From Roseiarcus sp963737365 (GTDB lineage Bacteria; Pseudomonadota; Alphaproteobacteria; Rhizobiales; Beijerinckiaceae), in assembly GCA_963737365.1 (NCBI GenBank), contig CAVTSD010000002.1, positions 1-64,000 on the forward strand: 64,000 nucleotides of DNA, read 5' to 3'. Positions 8,350-17,047 of the stretch are shown piece by piece; the stretch's first letter is position 1; every line of letters starts with the position of its first letter. Under the pieces are notes generated by a model. It was not told the origin of the DNA, did not search any database, and worked only from the letters and a program-made list of their open reading frames with translations. The translations under genes were made by a program, and so were the position numbers.

Positions 8350-9108
8350 ATGATTCCGACTGTTCCCTGCGTCCTTAAGGTCGAGCGCCTGGAAAAGTCG
8401 TTCGGCGACGTGCGGGCGGTGGATGGCGTCAGCTTCCATGTCGCGCCGGGCGAAATTGTCGGCTTGCTTGGGCCCAACGGAGCGGGCAAGACGACGACGA
8501 TCAATATGATCTTAGGCGTCCTCGAGCCCACCCATGGCCGGATCGAGATCGAGGGCGTCGACCTCGCGGCCGATCGCACCAAAGCTTTATCTTGCACCAA
8601 CTTCGCCGCCGTCTATGCGCCGCTGCCCGGCAATCTCACGGTCGAGCAGAACCTGCGCGTGTTCGGCATGCTCTACGCGGTCCGCGATCTCTCGGCGCGA
8701 ATCGAGAAGCTCCTCAATGTCTACGATCTCGTTCGTTACCGACGGACCAAGGCGGGGGTTCTGTCGTCGGGTGAGCAGACGCGCCTGAGCCTCGCCAAGG
8801 CGATGCTGAACAAGCCGCGGTTGCTTCTGCTCGATGAGCCGACCGCTTCGATCGATCCGTCGAACGCGCGCGACATTCGCGCGGGCATCGCCAAGTTCGT
8901 CGACAACGGCATCTGCGGCGTGTTGTGGACGAGCCACAACATGTACGAGGTGCAGGCCGTTTGCGATCGTGTGCTGTTCCTGTCGCATGGCCGGATCGTG
9001 CTCGAAGGCGATCCGAAGACGCTGCCTGAAGAGCACGGCGCAGCAACTCTTGACGATCTGTTCGTCAACGTGGCGCAAGAGGCGCTGCCGAACGGGGGCG
9101 GGCAATGA
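8350..9108 (+). CDS. ABC transporter ATP-binding protein (ABC-2 export system)
   Basis: 252 residues. Walker A is GPNGAGKTTT, the signature is LSSGEQTRLSLAKA, Walker B is LLLLDEPTASIDP and the switch His is in WTSHNM. The usual Q-loop glutamine is not obvious: where Q is expected the protein reads NFAAVYAPLPGNLTV, a variant I associate with a subgroup of ABC-2 ATPases. The start at 8350 gives a canonical N-terminus; upstream residues in the same frame are Arg-rich. Its end overlaps the permease start by ATGA, so the two are translationally coupled and form one half-transporter pair. The exported substrate is unknown. Confidence 0.92.
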   Translation: MIPTVPCVLKVERLEKSFGDVRAVDGVSFHVAPGEIVGLLGPNGAGKTTTINMILGVLEPTHGRIEIEGVDLAADRTKALSCTNFAAVYAPLPGNLTVEQNLRVFGMLYAVRDLSARIEKLLNVYDLVRYRRTKAGVLSSGEQTRLSLAKAMLNKPRLLLLDEPTASIDPSNARDIRAGIAKFVDNGICGVLWTSHNMYEVQAVCDRVLFLSHGRIVLEGDPKTLPEEHGAATLDDLFVNVAQEALPNGGGQ

Positions 9109-9908
9109 ACGCCTCGCGCATCGGCGCCATCGTGTTGCGGATGTTCTACCTTTATCGCGGCAGCCCTCAGCGCATCTTTCCCATCTTTATCTTTGTCGCG
9201 ATCGATATTTTGGTCTGGGGCTTTCTCACCCGCTACCTCAATTCGGTTTCGCATGCCGATTTCAATTTCGTTCCGGCGCTGCTCGGCGCCGTGCTTTTGT
9301 GGGATTTCCTCACACGCGTCATGCAGCAACTGACGATGACGTTGTTCGAGGACGTCTGGACGCGCAATTTCCTCAATTTCTTCGCCTCTCCCTTGCGCAC
9401 GTCCGAATATCTGATCGGCCTCCTGATCGTCGCGATCATCACGAGCGGCTTGAGCCTTGTCGCCATGCTCGTGCTCGCGCAAATCGCGTTTGGTCTGTCC
9501 TTTCTCTCTTATGGCATCGCGATCGCTCCTTTCCTCATGGTGCTGTTCGTCACCGGCATCGCGCTCGGCGTCGCCGCCGCGGCCTTGGTGCTGCGACTTG
9601 GCCCTGCGTCCGAATGGCTGATCTGGCCGATCCCGATGCTGATCTCGCCATTCGCGGGCGTGTTCTACCCGGTGACCGTCCTGCCCGGATGGATGCAGGC
9701 GATCGCGCTGATCCTGCCGCCGGCCTATGTATTCGAAGGCATGCGCTCGGTCGTCGCCGGACATGGCGCGCTGTGGGACCGCCTGGCGATCGGAGGCGTG
9801 CTCGCCATTGCCTACCTCGTGCTCGCCTGCATGTTCTTCTTCGCCGTCTATCGCGCGGTGATTCGCAACGGCCTCATTGCCCGCTACAGCGCCGAGACGG
9901 TGAGCTAG
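9105..9908 (+). CDS. ABC-2 type transporter permease
   Basis: 267 residues with about six hydrophobic segments, for example IFPIFIFVAIDILVWGFL, IALGVAAAALVLRLG and LAIAYLVLACMFFFAVY. The segment PFAGVFYPVTVLPGWMQAIA, followed by PPAYVFEGMR, is characteristic of ABC-2 permeases that export polysaccharides, drugs or other substrates. It overlaps the ATPase gene by four bases and is its membrane partner. Nothing in the neighbourhood, such as glycosyltransferases, points to the cargo. Confidence 0.92.
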   Translation: MNASRIGAIVLRMFYLYRGSPQRIFPIFIFVAIDILVWGFLTRYLNSVSHADFNFVPALLGAVLLWDFLTRVMQQLTMTLFEDVWTRNFLNFFASPLRTSEYLIGLLIVAIITSGLSLVAMLVLAQIAFGLSFLSYGIAIAPFLMVLFVTGIALGVAAAALVLRLGPASEWLIWPIPMLISPFAGVFYPVTVLPGWMQAIALILPPAYVFEGMRSVVAGHGALWDRLAIGGVLAIAYLVLACMFFFAVYRAVIRNGLIARYSAETVS

Positions 9909-10022
9909 GCGCACTTTGAAGGGCTCCTGCGCCGACACGCTTCGGACACGATGCGACACTAGCGATTCTCTATTGAGGGAACGAATCGAAGAGCCCGGCG
10001 GTTCTTCGAGGTAGGGGGCTTG

Positions 10023-12452
10023 ATGTCGCTACGTCTGAACGCTGTTTTCGCGGCCATTTCCATTCTGGCGTCTGGCCTCCTCACACTGGTCGCTCAATCA
10101 CAACAACCGGCGCCCAATCCTCGAATTGCGCTTGTTGTTGGCAACGCGACCTATCGCGACACAGCGCTTGCGACTCCCGCCAACGACGCGGGCCTTGTCG
10201 CCCAAACTTTGCAGGCGGCAGGCTTCGACGTGGTCGGCGCGCGCGACCTCGACGGCCAATCCCTGCGTACGGCGTTGCACGATTTTTTAGAGAAAGCAGC
10301 CTCGGTCGGCCCGGATATGCAGGCCTTCGTCTATCTCGCCGGCCGAGGGGTGCAATATAACGGTGACAATTACTTTGTGCCGGTCGACGCCCAGATCAAT
10401 CGCGACGCCGACGTGCCGATCGACGCAATCCGCATTGGCGATTTCGCCCATGCTCTGGCCGAGACGCCGGGAAGGGCGCGCATCATCGTGCTCGACGCGG
10501 CGCGGGCCAATCCCTACGCAACCCAGGGCTCGCCGCTCGCGCCAGGGCTTGCTCTGGTCGATCCCGAGCGTGGCGAACTGATCGCCTTCAACGCGGCGCC
10601 GGGCACTTTGGCTGGCGATGAGCAAGGTCCCTATGGCGTGTACGCCAAGACGCTCTCCGGCGCGATCAGGCAGGGCGGGGTCGATATCGCCCAGGCGTTC
10701 GATCAAACGCGCGTGTCGGTCAACGCCGAAACGCAAGGCGCGTTGCTACCTTGGAGCGCCTCCAAACTCGGCGCTCCGTTCTACGTATTTGAGCGCGCCG
10801 CCGACGCGCCTGCTCCGGCTCTCTCGTTCGCCGAGACCGAGCGCCGGCCCATCTCCAGCTTTTCCGCCGAGGACGCCTACGCCGCCGCTGTCGAGCGAGA
10901 CACCCTGAAGGGCTATCGCGAGTTCCTCGCCGCTTATCCGCACTCCGACCAGGCGAGACGCGTGCGCGCCATTCTCGCGGTCAGGCGAGAAGCCGCCTAC
11001 TGGCGCCGGACCGTGGGCGCCGATACGCCGCGAGCCTATTGGACTTACCTGCACACGTATCCCAGAGGCCCCCACATTCCTGACGCGCGCCGCCGCCTCG
11101 CCATGCTCTCGGCGGAGTTTCAGCCCCCGCCGGACTTTAGGCCAGAGACCTTCGCGGATCTCCCGCCGCCGCCTCCGGACGAACTGATCTACGAAGACCG
11201 GCCGATTTACGCTTTCGACGATTTCGGCCCGCCTCCGCCGCCGCCGGGTCAGTACGGCTATGTGGAAGACGACGATTGGCGCGACCTGCCTCCGCCTCCG
11301 CCGCCTGCCGAGATTGGGCTGCTCCCCGTGTTGGGCGTAGCGCTTCCGATCGCCATTGGCGCGGTCGCGTTCCACAACGGCTTTCACCACGACGGCGTCG
11401 CGCCGCGGGGGCAACGGCAATTGCCGCGGGCTGCTTTCGCGCCGCCTCCGCTTCCCGCCAACATCAAACCTGTCGCGCCGCCCGCGCCAGTCGCCGCCGC
11501 TCCGGTCACGAACGCGGCTGTCGTCAAGCCGCTCCCGTCGATTGGCGGGCGCCGCGGCCAACCCGCTGCGCCGCCCACGAATCCAGCGGGAGCCGCGGCG
11601 CCCGCTGCTCCCGGCCCGGCGCTGAAGCCGCTTCCGGTTCCCCCTGCAGCCGGCGCTCCGCCTGCCGCCCATCCAGCAGCGGCGCCAACGCCCCAAGGCG
11701 CGGCCCCGCCGCCGGCAAACGTTGCGAAGCCTGCCGCTTCCGTAGTTCCTGGCGGTAAACCCTTGCCGATCCCGCCTCCCGCCCTTGCTGCGCCCAACGC
11801 GCCGGCGGCGCCTGGCGGGAAGCCGCTGCCCGTGGTCCCCTCGCCAAACGCAACGGGTCCAGCCGCGGCGCCTGTTGCTACGAAACCTTCGGGGAAGGCG
11901 CCGGCGCCGGCCGCGGCCGCGCCGCTCGTCCCGGCGGCCAAACCGTCGCCAGCGCCGGCGGCGTCACCCGCAACAACGAAAGCCGTCACAGCGCCAGCGT
12001 CCCCCATTCTGGCGCCGAAGCCTAACGTCGCAGCTCAGCCCGCGGTCGCGGCGCCGCGACCAGCCGTTCCGCCGCCGCCCGCGGTTCACGCTCCCGCGCC
12101 AGCGGCTCTCGCTCCGTCGCCGCCTCGTCCCGCTCCTGCGGCTATACGCGCGCCGACCGCGCCGGTGTTGGCGGCGCCTCCCGCCGCCGTTCGTCCGGCG
12201 CCTTCAGCCGCTCACGCGCCCCCTGCGCCAGCGCCCCCGCCCGTCGTTCATGTCCTGCCGCCCGCGGCGGCCGCGCCGCCCATCGTGCATATCCCGCCGC
12301 CGCCAGCGGCCGTGCCGCCAGTTGGTCATGCCCTGCCGCCAGCCGCTGCGCCGCCGGCAATTCGCCAGCCGCCGCCAGCGGTTCGCGTCCAGCCGCCGGC
12401 CGCGCAATTGCCGGCTTGCGGGAGGCCTGGCTTGCCGCCCTGTGCGAAATAA
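10023..12452 (+). CDS. Secreted caspase-fold (peptidase C14-like) protein lacking the catalytic dyad, with Pro/Ala-rich tail
   Basis: 809 residues from ATG 10023 (a TTG lies just before it). There is an N-terminal signal peptide (FAAISILASGLLTLVAQ). Residues of about 33-255 are a caspase p20-like domain: RIALVVGNATYRD, ANDAGLVAQTLQAAGFDV, then YLAGRGVQYNGDNYFVPVDA and IVLDAARANPY. In active bacterial C14 proteins these last two read AGHGVQ and LDACR; here His is Arg108 and Cys is Ala160, so the protein cannot be a cysteine protease. Residues of about 275-365 hold two short repeats typical of these proteins (YREFLAAYPHSDQARRVRA and YWTYLHTYPRGPHIPDARR). The rest, about 430 residues, is Pro/Ala-rich and low complexity around one hydrophobic stretch (LLPVLGVALPIAIGAVAF). 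A stem CGTTGG/CCAACG at 12458-12474 follows the stop. Confidence 0.8.
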   Translation: MSLRLNAVFAAISILASGLLTLVAQSQQPAPNPRIALVVGNATYRDTALATPANDAGLVAQTLQAAGFDVVGARDLDGQSLRTALHDFLEKAASVGPDMQAFVYLAGRGVQYNGDNYFVPVDAQINRDADVPIDAIRIGDFAHALAETPGRARIIVLDAARANPYATQGSPLAPGLALVDPERGELIAFNAAPGTLAGDEQGPYGVYAKTLSGAIRQGGVDIAQAFDQTRVSVNAETQGALLPWSASKLGAPFYVFERAADAPAPALSFAETERRPISSFSAEDAYAAAVERDTLKGYREFLAAYPHSDQARRVRAILAVRREAAYWRRTVGADTPRAYWTYLHTYPRGPHIPDARRRLAMLSAEFQPPPDFRPETFADLPPPPPDELIYEDRPIYAFDDFGPPPPPPGQYGYVEDDDWRDLPPPPPPAEIGLLPVLGVALPIAIGAVAFHNGFHHDGVAPRGQRQLPRAAFAPPPLPANIKPVAPPAPVAAAPVTNAAVVKPLPSIGGRRGQPAAPPTNPAGAAAPAAPGPALKPLPVPPAAGAPPAAHPAAAPTPQGAAPPPANVAKPAASVVPGGKPLPIPPPALAAPNAPAAPGGKPLPVVPSPNATGPAAAPVATKPSGKAPAPAAAAPLVPAAKPSPAPAASPATTKAVTAPASPILAPKPNVAAQPAVAAPRPAVPPPPAVHAPAPAALAPSPPRPAPAAIRAPTAPVLAAPPAAVRPAPSAAHAPPAPAPPPVVHVLPPAAAAPPIVHIPPPPAAVPPVGHALPPAAAPPAIRQPPPAVRVQPPAAQLPACGRPGLPPCAK

Positions 12453-12617
12453 AAGACCGTTGGGTACTCCAACGACGTCAGCGCGTGGCGATGCAACGAA
12501 GCGACGCGTGCGAAACCCAAACGCTGCGAATGCGTGTGGATGCCGTCTTACATTTCGAGACTGCCGGGGTTACGCTACGAGCGCGCGGCCTGACCGCATG
12601 GATCTCGGAGCGATCTC

Positions 12618-13304
12618 ATGATCAAGTTCTATTATCACCCATCGCCAAACCCGGCGAAGGTCGCTTTATTCCTTGAAGAATCTGGCCTCGAATACGAGAT
12701 TGTTCCGGTCGACACGCGCAAGGGCGAACAGCACTCGCCGACTTACCTCGCCATCAACCCGAACGCCAAGACCCCGTCGATCGTCGATGGCGAAGCGACG
12801 ATATTCGATTCGAGCGCGATCCTGCTTTATCTCGCGGAGAAAACCGGGCGGTTCCTTCCCGAGAATACGCCAAAGGCGCGCGGCGAATTGTTTTCGTGGC
12901 TCTTTTTCGTTGCAAGCGGGGTTGGTCCGTATTCCGGACAGTCCTTCCACTTCAACGTCGCGGCGCCCGAGAAAATCGAATACGCGATCAATCGATACAA
13001 TTTCGAAACGCACCGGCACTGGAAGATTCTCGACGACCGGCTGGCCGGGCGGAAATTCATGCTCGGCGACGCCTATACGATCGTTGACATGTCGGTTTGG
13101 GGCTGGAGCTCGGCGGCTCCGTTCCTGTTGGGCGCAGAGACCTGGTCGAAGATGACCAACGTGAAGCGGCTCGTGGACGAGATCAATGCGCGTCCCGCCG
13201 TGGCCCGCGTCAACAAATTGAAGGAGAAGCATCCCTTCAAGCAAGAGTTCGACGACGAGGCCAAGCGGAATTTGTTTCCGCACCAGACCAAGAAGGCGAG
13301 CTAA
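12618..13304 (+). CDS. Glutathione S-transferase family protein
   Basis: 228 residues, one GST subunit: an N-terminal thioredoxin-like domain (FYYHPSPNPAKVALFLEES, then NPNAKTPSIVDGEATIFDSS with the conserved cis-Pro and Ser that bind glutathione) and an all-helical C-terminal domain (GDAYTIVDMSVWGW, the usual N-capping Asp motif). It resembles the bacterial YfcG/GstN-like group; whether it acts as a transferase, disulfide reductase or dehalogenase cannot be told. An inverted repeat at 13318-13341 lies between it and the convergent VIT-family gene. Confidence 0.9.
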   Translation: MIKFYYHPSPNPAKVALFLEESGLEYEIVPVDTRKGEQHSPTYLAINPNAKTPSIVDGEATIFDSSAILLYLAEKTGRFLPENTPKARGELFSWLFFVASGVGPYSGQSFHFNVAAPEKIEYAINRYNFETHRHWKILDDRLAGRKFMLGDAYTIVDMSVWGWSSAAPFLLGAETWSKMTNVKRLVDEINARPAVARVNKLKEKHPFKQEFDDEAKRNLFPHQTKKAS

Positions 13305-13317
13305 CTCCGCCCCCCAT

Positions 13318-13341
13318 CGGCAAGGCTAAACGGCCTTGCCG
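13318..13341. terminator. Inverted repeat between convergent genes, possible bidirectional terminator
   Basis: CGGCAAGGC at 13318-13326 and GCCTTGCCG at 13333-13341 form a nine-pair stem with a six-base loop, between the GST stop and the stop of the VIT-family gene, which it overlaps. There is no T run on either side, so intrinsic termination would be weak. Confidence 0.45.
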
Positions 13342-14015
13342 ATCAAGGCGCCGATCGCCGTCGTGACGGCCATGGCGAGCGCGCCCCAGAAGCCCACTCG
13401 CAGCGCGGGCTTCACCATTGGCGCGCCGCCTGCCCAAGCCCCGAGCGCGCCAAGCGCGATCAGAAAAACCAATGCGGCGGCGGGGACGGCTTTGACGATG
13501 GCGCCTGGCGGCGCGAGAAAAGCCGTTAGCGTCGGCAACGCGGCGCCGAGTGAGAACGCGACAGCGGATGCAAAGGCCGCCTGGATCGGTTTAGGCTCAG
13601 CGCCCTCGCTCAAGCCGAGCTCGTCTCGAGCATGGGCGCCGAGCGCGTCTTTGGCCATCAGTTGGTCGGCGACCGCTCGCGCCAGATCCGGCTGGACGCC
13701 GCGGTCTTCGTAAATGTGAGCGAGTTCGCTTTTTTCCACGGAAGGCTGATCGCGGAGGGCCCGCTGCTCGCGCGCGAGATCCGCGGTCTCGGAATCGGAT
13801 TGCGAGCTGACCGACACATATTCGCCTGCCGCCATCGACATCGCGCCCGCCGCCCATCCCGCGACCGCCGCGGTGAGGATTTCGGGCCGCCCGGCTGTGG
13901 CCGCTGCGACACCCATGATGAGGCTTGCGGTCGAAATGATCCCGTCATTGGCGCCAAGGACCGCCGCTCGCAGCCAGGCCGTCCGGTGGACGTAGTGCGA
14001 TTCCGCTCCCGGCAT
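13326..14015 (-). CDS. VIT1/CCC1 family membrane transporter (iron or manganese)
   Basis: 229 residues. The start HYVHRTAWLRAAVLGANDGI, then STASLIMGVAAA, is the conserved first membrane segment of the VIT1/CCC1 family, followed by AGAMSMAAGEYVSVSSQ, the conserved second segment with Met and Glu residues near the pore, a cytoplasmic helical insert (residues about 85-145, rich in Glu and Asp, the metal-binding domain in this family), and three more hydrophobic segments. Family members move ferrous iron or manganese out of the cytoplasm or into storage compartments. It is convergent with the GST gene and divergent from the helicase gene. Confidence 0.9.
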   Translation of the reverse strand: MPGAESHYVHRTAWLRAAVLGANDGIISTASLIMGVAAATAGRPEILTAAVAGWAAGAMSMAAGEYVSVSSQSDSETADLAREQRALRDQPSVEKSELAHIYEDRGVQPDLARAVADQLMAKDALGAHARDELGLSEGAEPKPIQAAFASAVAFSLGAALPTLTAFLAPPGAIVKAVPAAALVFLIALGALGAWAGGAPMVKPALRVGFWGALAMAVTTAIGALIGKAV

Positions 14016-14129
14016 TGCGGCACCCTCTCGTCCGATCGCTTACCATGGGCGAATGAAACAGGGCTAGCCGCCGATCTTGCCTGTCCACCTCCCTTGCGAA
14101 CAAAGCAGGAAACATGGTTCCGTCGAAAC

Positions 14130-16199
14130 ATGTCGCTCGCCTTGATTCGGTCAAGCCCGGCCGTCGATCTCAATCCCGAGCAGCAGCTCGCGGTGGAGTA
14201 CGGACTCGGCGATCTGAGGGGTTCCGGACCGCTGCTTGTCATAGCAGGCGCGGGCTCGGGCAAGACGGCGATGCTCGCGCATCGGGTGGCCGCTCTTATC
14301 CTTTCCGGCGCCGATCCGAAACGCATCATGCTGGCCACGTTTTCGCGGCGCGCCGCGGCCGAGCTCGGGCGCCGGGTCGAACGCCTGCTCGCGCGCCGCC
14401 TCGCGCCCGAAGCGGCCGCGGCTTCGACGCCGGCCTATGCGGGAACGTTTCACGCCATCGGCGCGCGGCTTTTGCGCGAATACGCGACGCGACTTGGCCT
14501 CGATCCGCAATTCACCATCCACGACCGCGAAGACTCAGCCGACCTCATGAACTGGGCGCGCCATGAAATGGGCGTCGGCGATGTCAAGCTGCGTTTCCCG
14601 ACCAAGGCGACGTGCCTCACGATCTATTCGCGCGTCGTCAACGCGCAAGGCGATCTCAAAGCCATTCTCGGCAAATGGTTTCCCTGGGTGGCGGCGCACG
14701 AGGAGGCGCTACGCGGGCTGTTTGCATCCTACGTAGAGATGAAGCAGCGCCAGAACGTGCTCGATTACGACGACCTCCTGCTTTATTTCGCCCAGATGCT
14801 GGCCGAGCCGGCGATCGCCGCGGAGATCGCCGCGCGTTTCGATCATCTGCTCGTCGACGAATACCAGGACACCAACGCTTTGCAGGGCGCGATCGTGCTT
14901 GGCCTGAGGCCCCACGGACGCGGCCTGACGGTGGTCGGCGACGATGCGCAGTCGATTTATTCCTTCCGCGCCGCGACGGTGCGCAACATTCTCGATTTTC
15001 CCCTCGCTTTCGATCCTCCGGCGCGGGTGGTGATGCTCGAACGCAACTACCGATCGAGCGGCGCCGTTCTCGCTGCCGCCAACGCCGTCATCGCGCTTGC
15101 GCCTGAGCGCTTCGCCAAGACACTTCGCACCGATCGACCGCATGGCGCCCTTCCTCAGTTGGTCGCGGTTGCCGACGACGCCGACCAGGCGCGCTTCGTC
15201 ACAACCCGCGTGATCGCCAATCGCGAGGCGGGCGCTTCGCTGAAGGCTCAAGCGGTGCTGTTTCGCGCCTCCCACCACAGCGCGGCGCTCGAGCTCGAAC
15301 TGACGCGCCGCAACATTCCGTTCGTCAAATTTGGCGGCCTGAAGTTTCTCGACGCCGCGCATGTCAAGGACGCGGTCGCGCTTATGCGCTTTGCCGAGAA
15401 TCCGCGCGATCGCGTCGCGGGCTTTCGCGTCGCCCAGCTCCTGCCTGGCGTCGGTTCGAAAGTCGCCGAGACGATTATCGCAGCAGCGGCGGCGGACGAT
15501 GGCTTTGCGACGATGGCGGCGCTGTCGACGCCCCCGAGAGCGCGGGACGGATTTCCCGCTTTCGCCGATCTCATGCGCAGGCTTGCGTCGCGCTCCGCGC
15601 CGTGGCCGGCGGAGATCGGCGACGCTGTCGCGTGGCTCGGCCCGCTCATGGAAAGCCGCTACGACGACGCGCGCGTCCGGATGGGAGACCTCGAAGCGCT
15701 CGAGCGTATCGCCGCGACGTTCCCATCGCGTGAGCGGTTCTTGAGCGAACTCGCGCTCGATCCGCCCGACGCGACCAGCGACGAAGCGGGGCCGCCGCTG
15801 AGGGATGAGGACTTTCTCATCCTTTCGACCATCCATTCCGCCAAGGGGCAGGAATGGCGCTCGGTGTTCGTGCTCAACTGTGTCGACGGCTGCATTCCCT
15901 CCGACCTCGCCACCGGCTCATCCGAGGAGATCGAAGAGGAGCGCCGGCTGCTCTATGTCGCGATGACGCGGGCGAAGGACGACCTCGCGCTCGTCGTGCC
16001 GCAGCGCTTCTATGTTCACGGCCAGCCGAGGAACGGCGACCGCAGCGTCTATGCGGCCCGCACCCGCTTCATCCCGCCGCCGCTCCTGAAGCACTTCGAC
16101 CGACAAACCTGGCCCGAAGCCGGCCCCTCGCCGGTCCGCGCGGCGAGCGACGGTCCGCGGGTCGATCTTCAGGCGCGTATGCGGGCGATGTGGCGGTGA
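14130..16199 (+). CDS. UvrD/Rep-type ATP-dependent DNA helicase (superfamily 1A)
   Basis: 689 residues. Motifs in order: LNPEQQLAVEYG (Q motif), GAGSGKTAML (Walker A), ATFSRRAAAELGRRV (Ia), YAGTFHAIGARLL (Ib), LVDEYQDTNALQ (II), VVGDDAQSIYSFRAA (III), LERNYRSSGAVL (IV), STIHSAKGQEWRSVFVL (V), LLYVAMTRAKDDLALV (VI). All catalytic residues look intact. It is shorter than UvrD proper and ends soon after motif VI. It probably works in DNA repair, but similar helicases are also partners of OLD-type nucleases in Gabija defence. Its GC-rich codon use matches the window, unlike the AT-rich gene that starts 37 bases downstream. The start at 14130 is chosen because upstream residues in the frame are not family-like. 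Confidence 0.93.
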   Translation: MSLALIRSSPAVDLNPEQQLAVEYGLGDLRGSGPLLVIAGAGSGKTAMLAHRVAALILSGADPKRIMLATFSRRAAAELGRRVERLLARRLAPEAAAASTPAYAGTFHAIGARLLREYATRLGLDPQFTIHDREDSADLMNWARHEMGVGDVKLRFPTKATCLTIYSRVVNAQGDLKAILGKWFPWVAAHEEALRGLFASYVEMKQRQNVLDYDDLLLYFAQMLAEPAIAAEIAARFDHLLVDEYQDTNALQGAIVLGLRPHGRGLTVVGDDAQSIYSFRAATVRNILDFPLAFDPPARVVMLERNYRSSGAVLAAANAVIALAPERFAKTLRTDRPHGALPQLVAVADDADQARFVTTRVIANREAGASLKAQAVLFRASHHSAALELELTRRNIPFVKFGGLKFLDAAHVKDAVALMRFAENPRDRVAGFRVAQLLPGVGSKVAETIIAAAAADDGFATMAALSTPPRARDGFPAFADLMRRLASRSAPWPAEIGDAVAWLGPLMESRYDDARVRMGDLEALERIAATFPSRERFLSELALDPPDATSDEAGPPLRDEDFLILSTIHSAKGQEWRSVFVLNCVDGCIPSDLATGSSEEIEEERRLLYVAMTRAKDDLALVVPQRFYVHGQPRNGDRSVYAARTRFIPPPLLKHFDRQTWPEAGPSPVRAASDGPRVDLQARMRAMWR

Positions 16200-16236
16200 G
16201 GGATCAGGAGAGGAACAATTTTCTTCAGGAGTGTTC

Positions 16237-17047
16237 ATGATTATTAGATCGATTAGGATACTTAACTACAAATGTTTTGATGATTCTGACCAGATAATAT
16301 TTGGAGATAAACTTAATCTGATTGTTGGACAGAATAATTCTGGCAAGACTGCGTTATTTGACAGTTTAGATCTTCAAAGGTTTGCTGATAAACCGCATCG
16401 AGATCTTAGAAAAAGTCCTCACGATATATTTAATCAAGTCTCCAGGTTAGATTTTGAAATTGAATTTTCTGGAACTGATATGTACAGAATCCTGATGGGA
16501 TCGGGGGAAAGGGGCATGGGTGTAAATTTGAACGCAACGGACTTAGGTCAAGCAAAAGCAATTCTTGAAGCGTTGTTTGACCTCGACGTCATTAGATATT
16601 CCCTAAGCTATAATAGAAGAACTGCATGGACAAGTCGTAATCATGGCAGGGAATCGAGGTTTACGTCAGACGAGGGCCCTCAAATACATTTTTTACCAGA
16701 TCCGGATGGCAATGCTTGGCGGCTAAACGGGCCAATGGCCGGCCTCAATAGTTTTGTCGCTACCTTAGGGCCTCGGTTCATAGCTTCGACATACGTATTC
16801 AAGGCGGAACGCCTCACTCTCGGACAATGTCCAATTTCGCCTCCTGTGCCGCTGGCTACTGACGCGAGCAATCTGGCTGCTTGCCTCCAGAATTTACAAT
16901 CGAACGCACATCGGTTTGGCCATTTCGTCTCGGTCGTCCAGGAGATTTTGCCCTCAGTAAAATGGGTTTCAGCACATGTGCTGAATCAAACAGTGTCGGG
17001 AATTTCCGTCTGGAACGCCGCGCAGTCCACCGGCCGTGACGATCTAA
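16237..17047 (+). pseudogene. 5' half of an OLD/PARIS-like AAA ATPase gene, interrupted by an IS element
   Basis: The start ATG at 16237 has AGGAG at 16227-16231. The 270 codons give an ABC/SMC-type ATPase N-lobe: SIRILNYKCFDDSDQIIFGD then LNLIVGQNNSGKTALFDSL (Walker A), as in AAA_15/AAA_21 proteins of the OLD nuclease type. The insertion-like middle region is unassigned. The frame runs into the IS at 17048 and stops at 17056-17058. Base composition is clearly AT-rich (A/T-ending codons such as ata, aat, ttt are frequent) compared with both neighbours, which points to recent transfer. The 3' half resumes at 18555. Joined without the IS and one copy of CTAA, the frame is continuous. Confidence 0.85.
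17044..17047. repeat. Target-site duplication CTAA (left copy)
   Basis: CTAA directly precedes the left inverted repeat, and the same four bases directly follow the right inverted repeat at 18551-18554. A CTAR target of four bases is the known preference of the IS5 subgroup. Confidence 0.85.
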
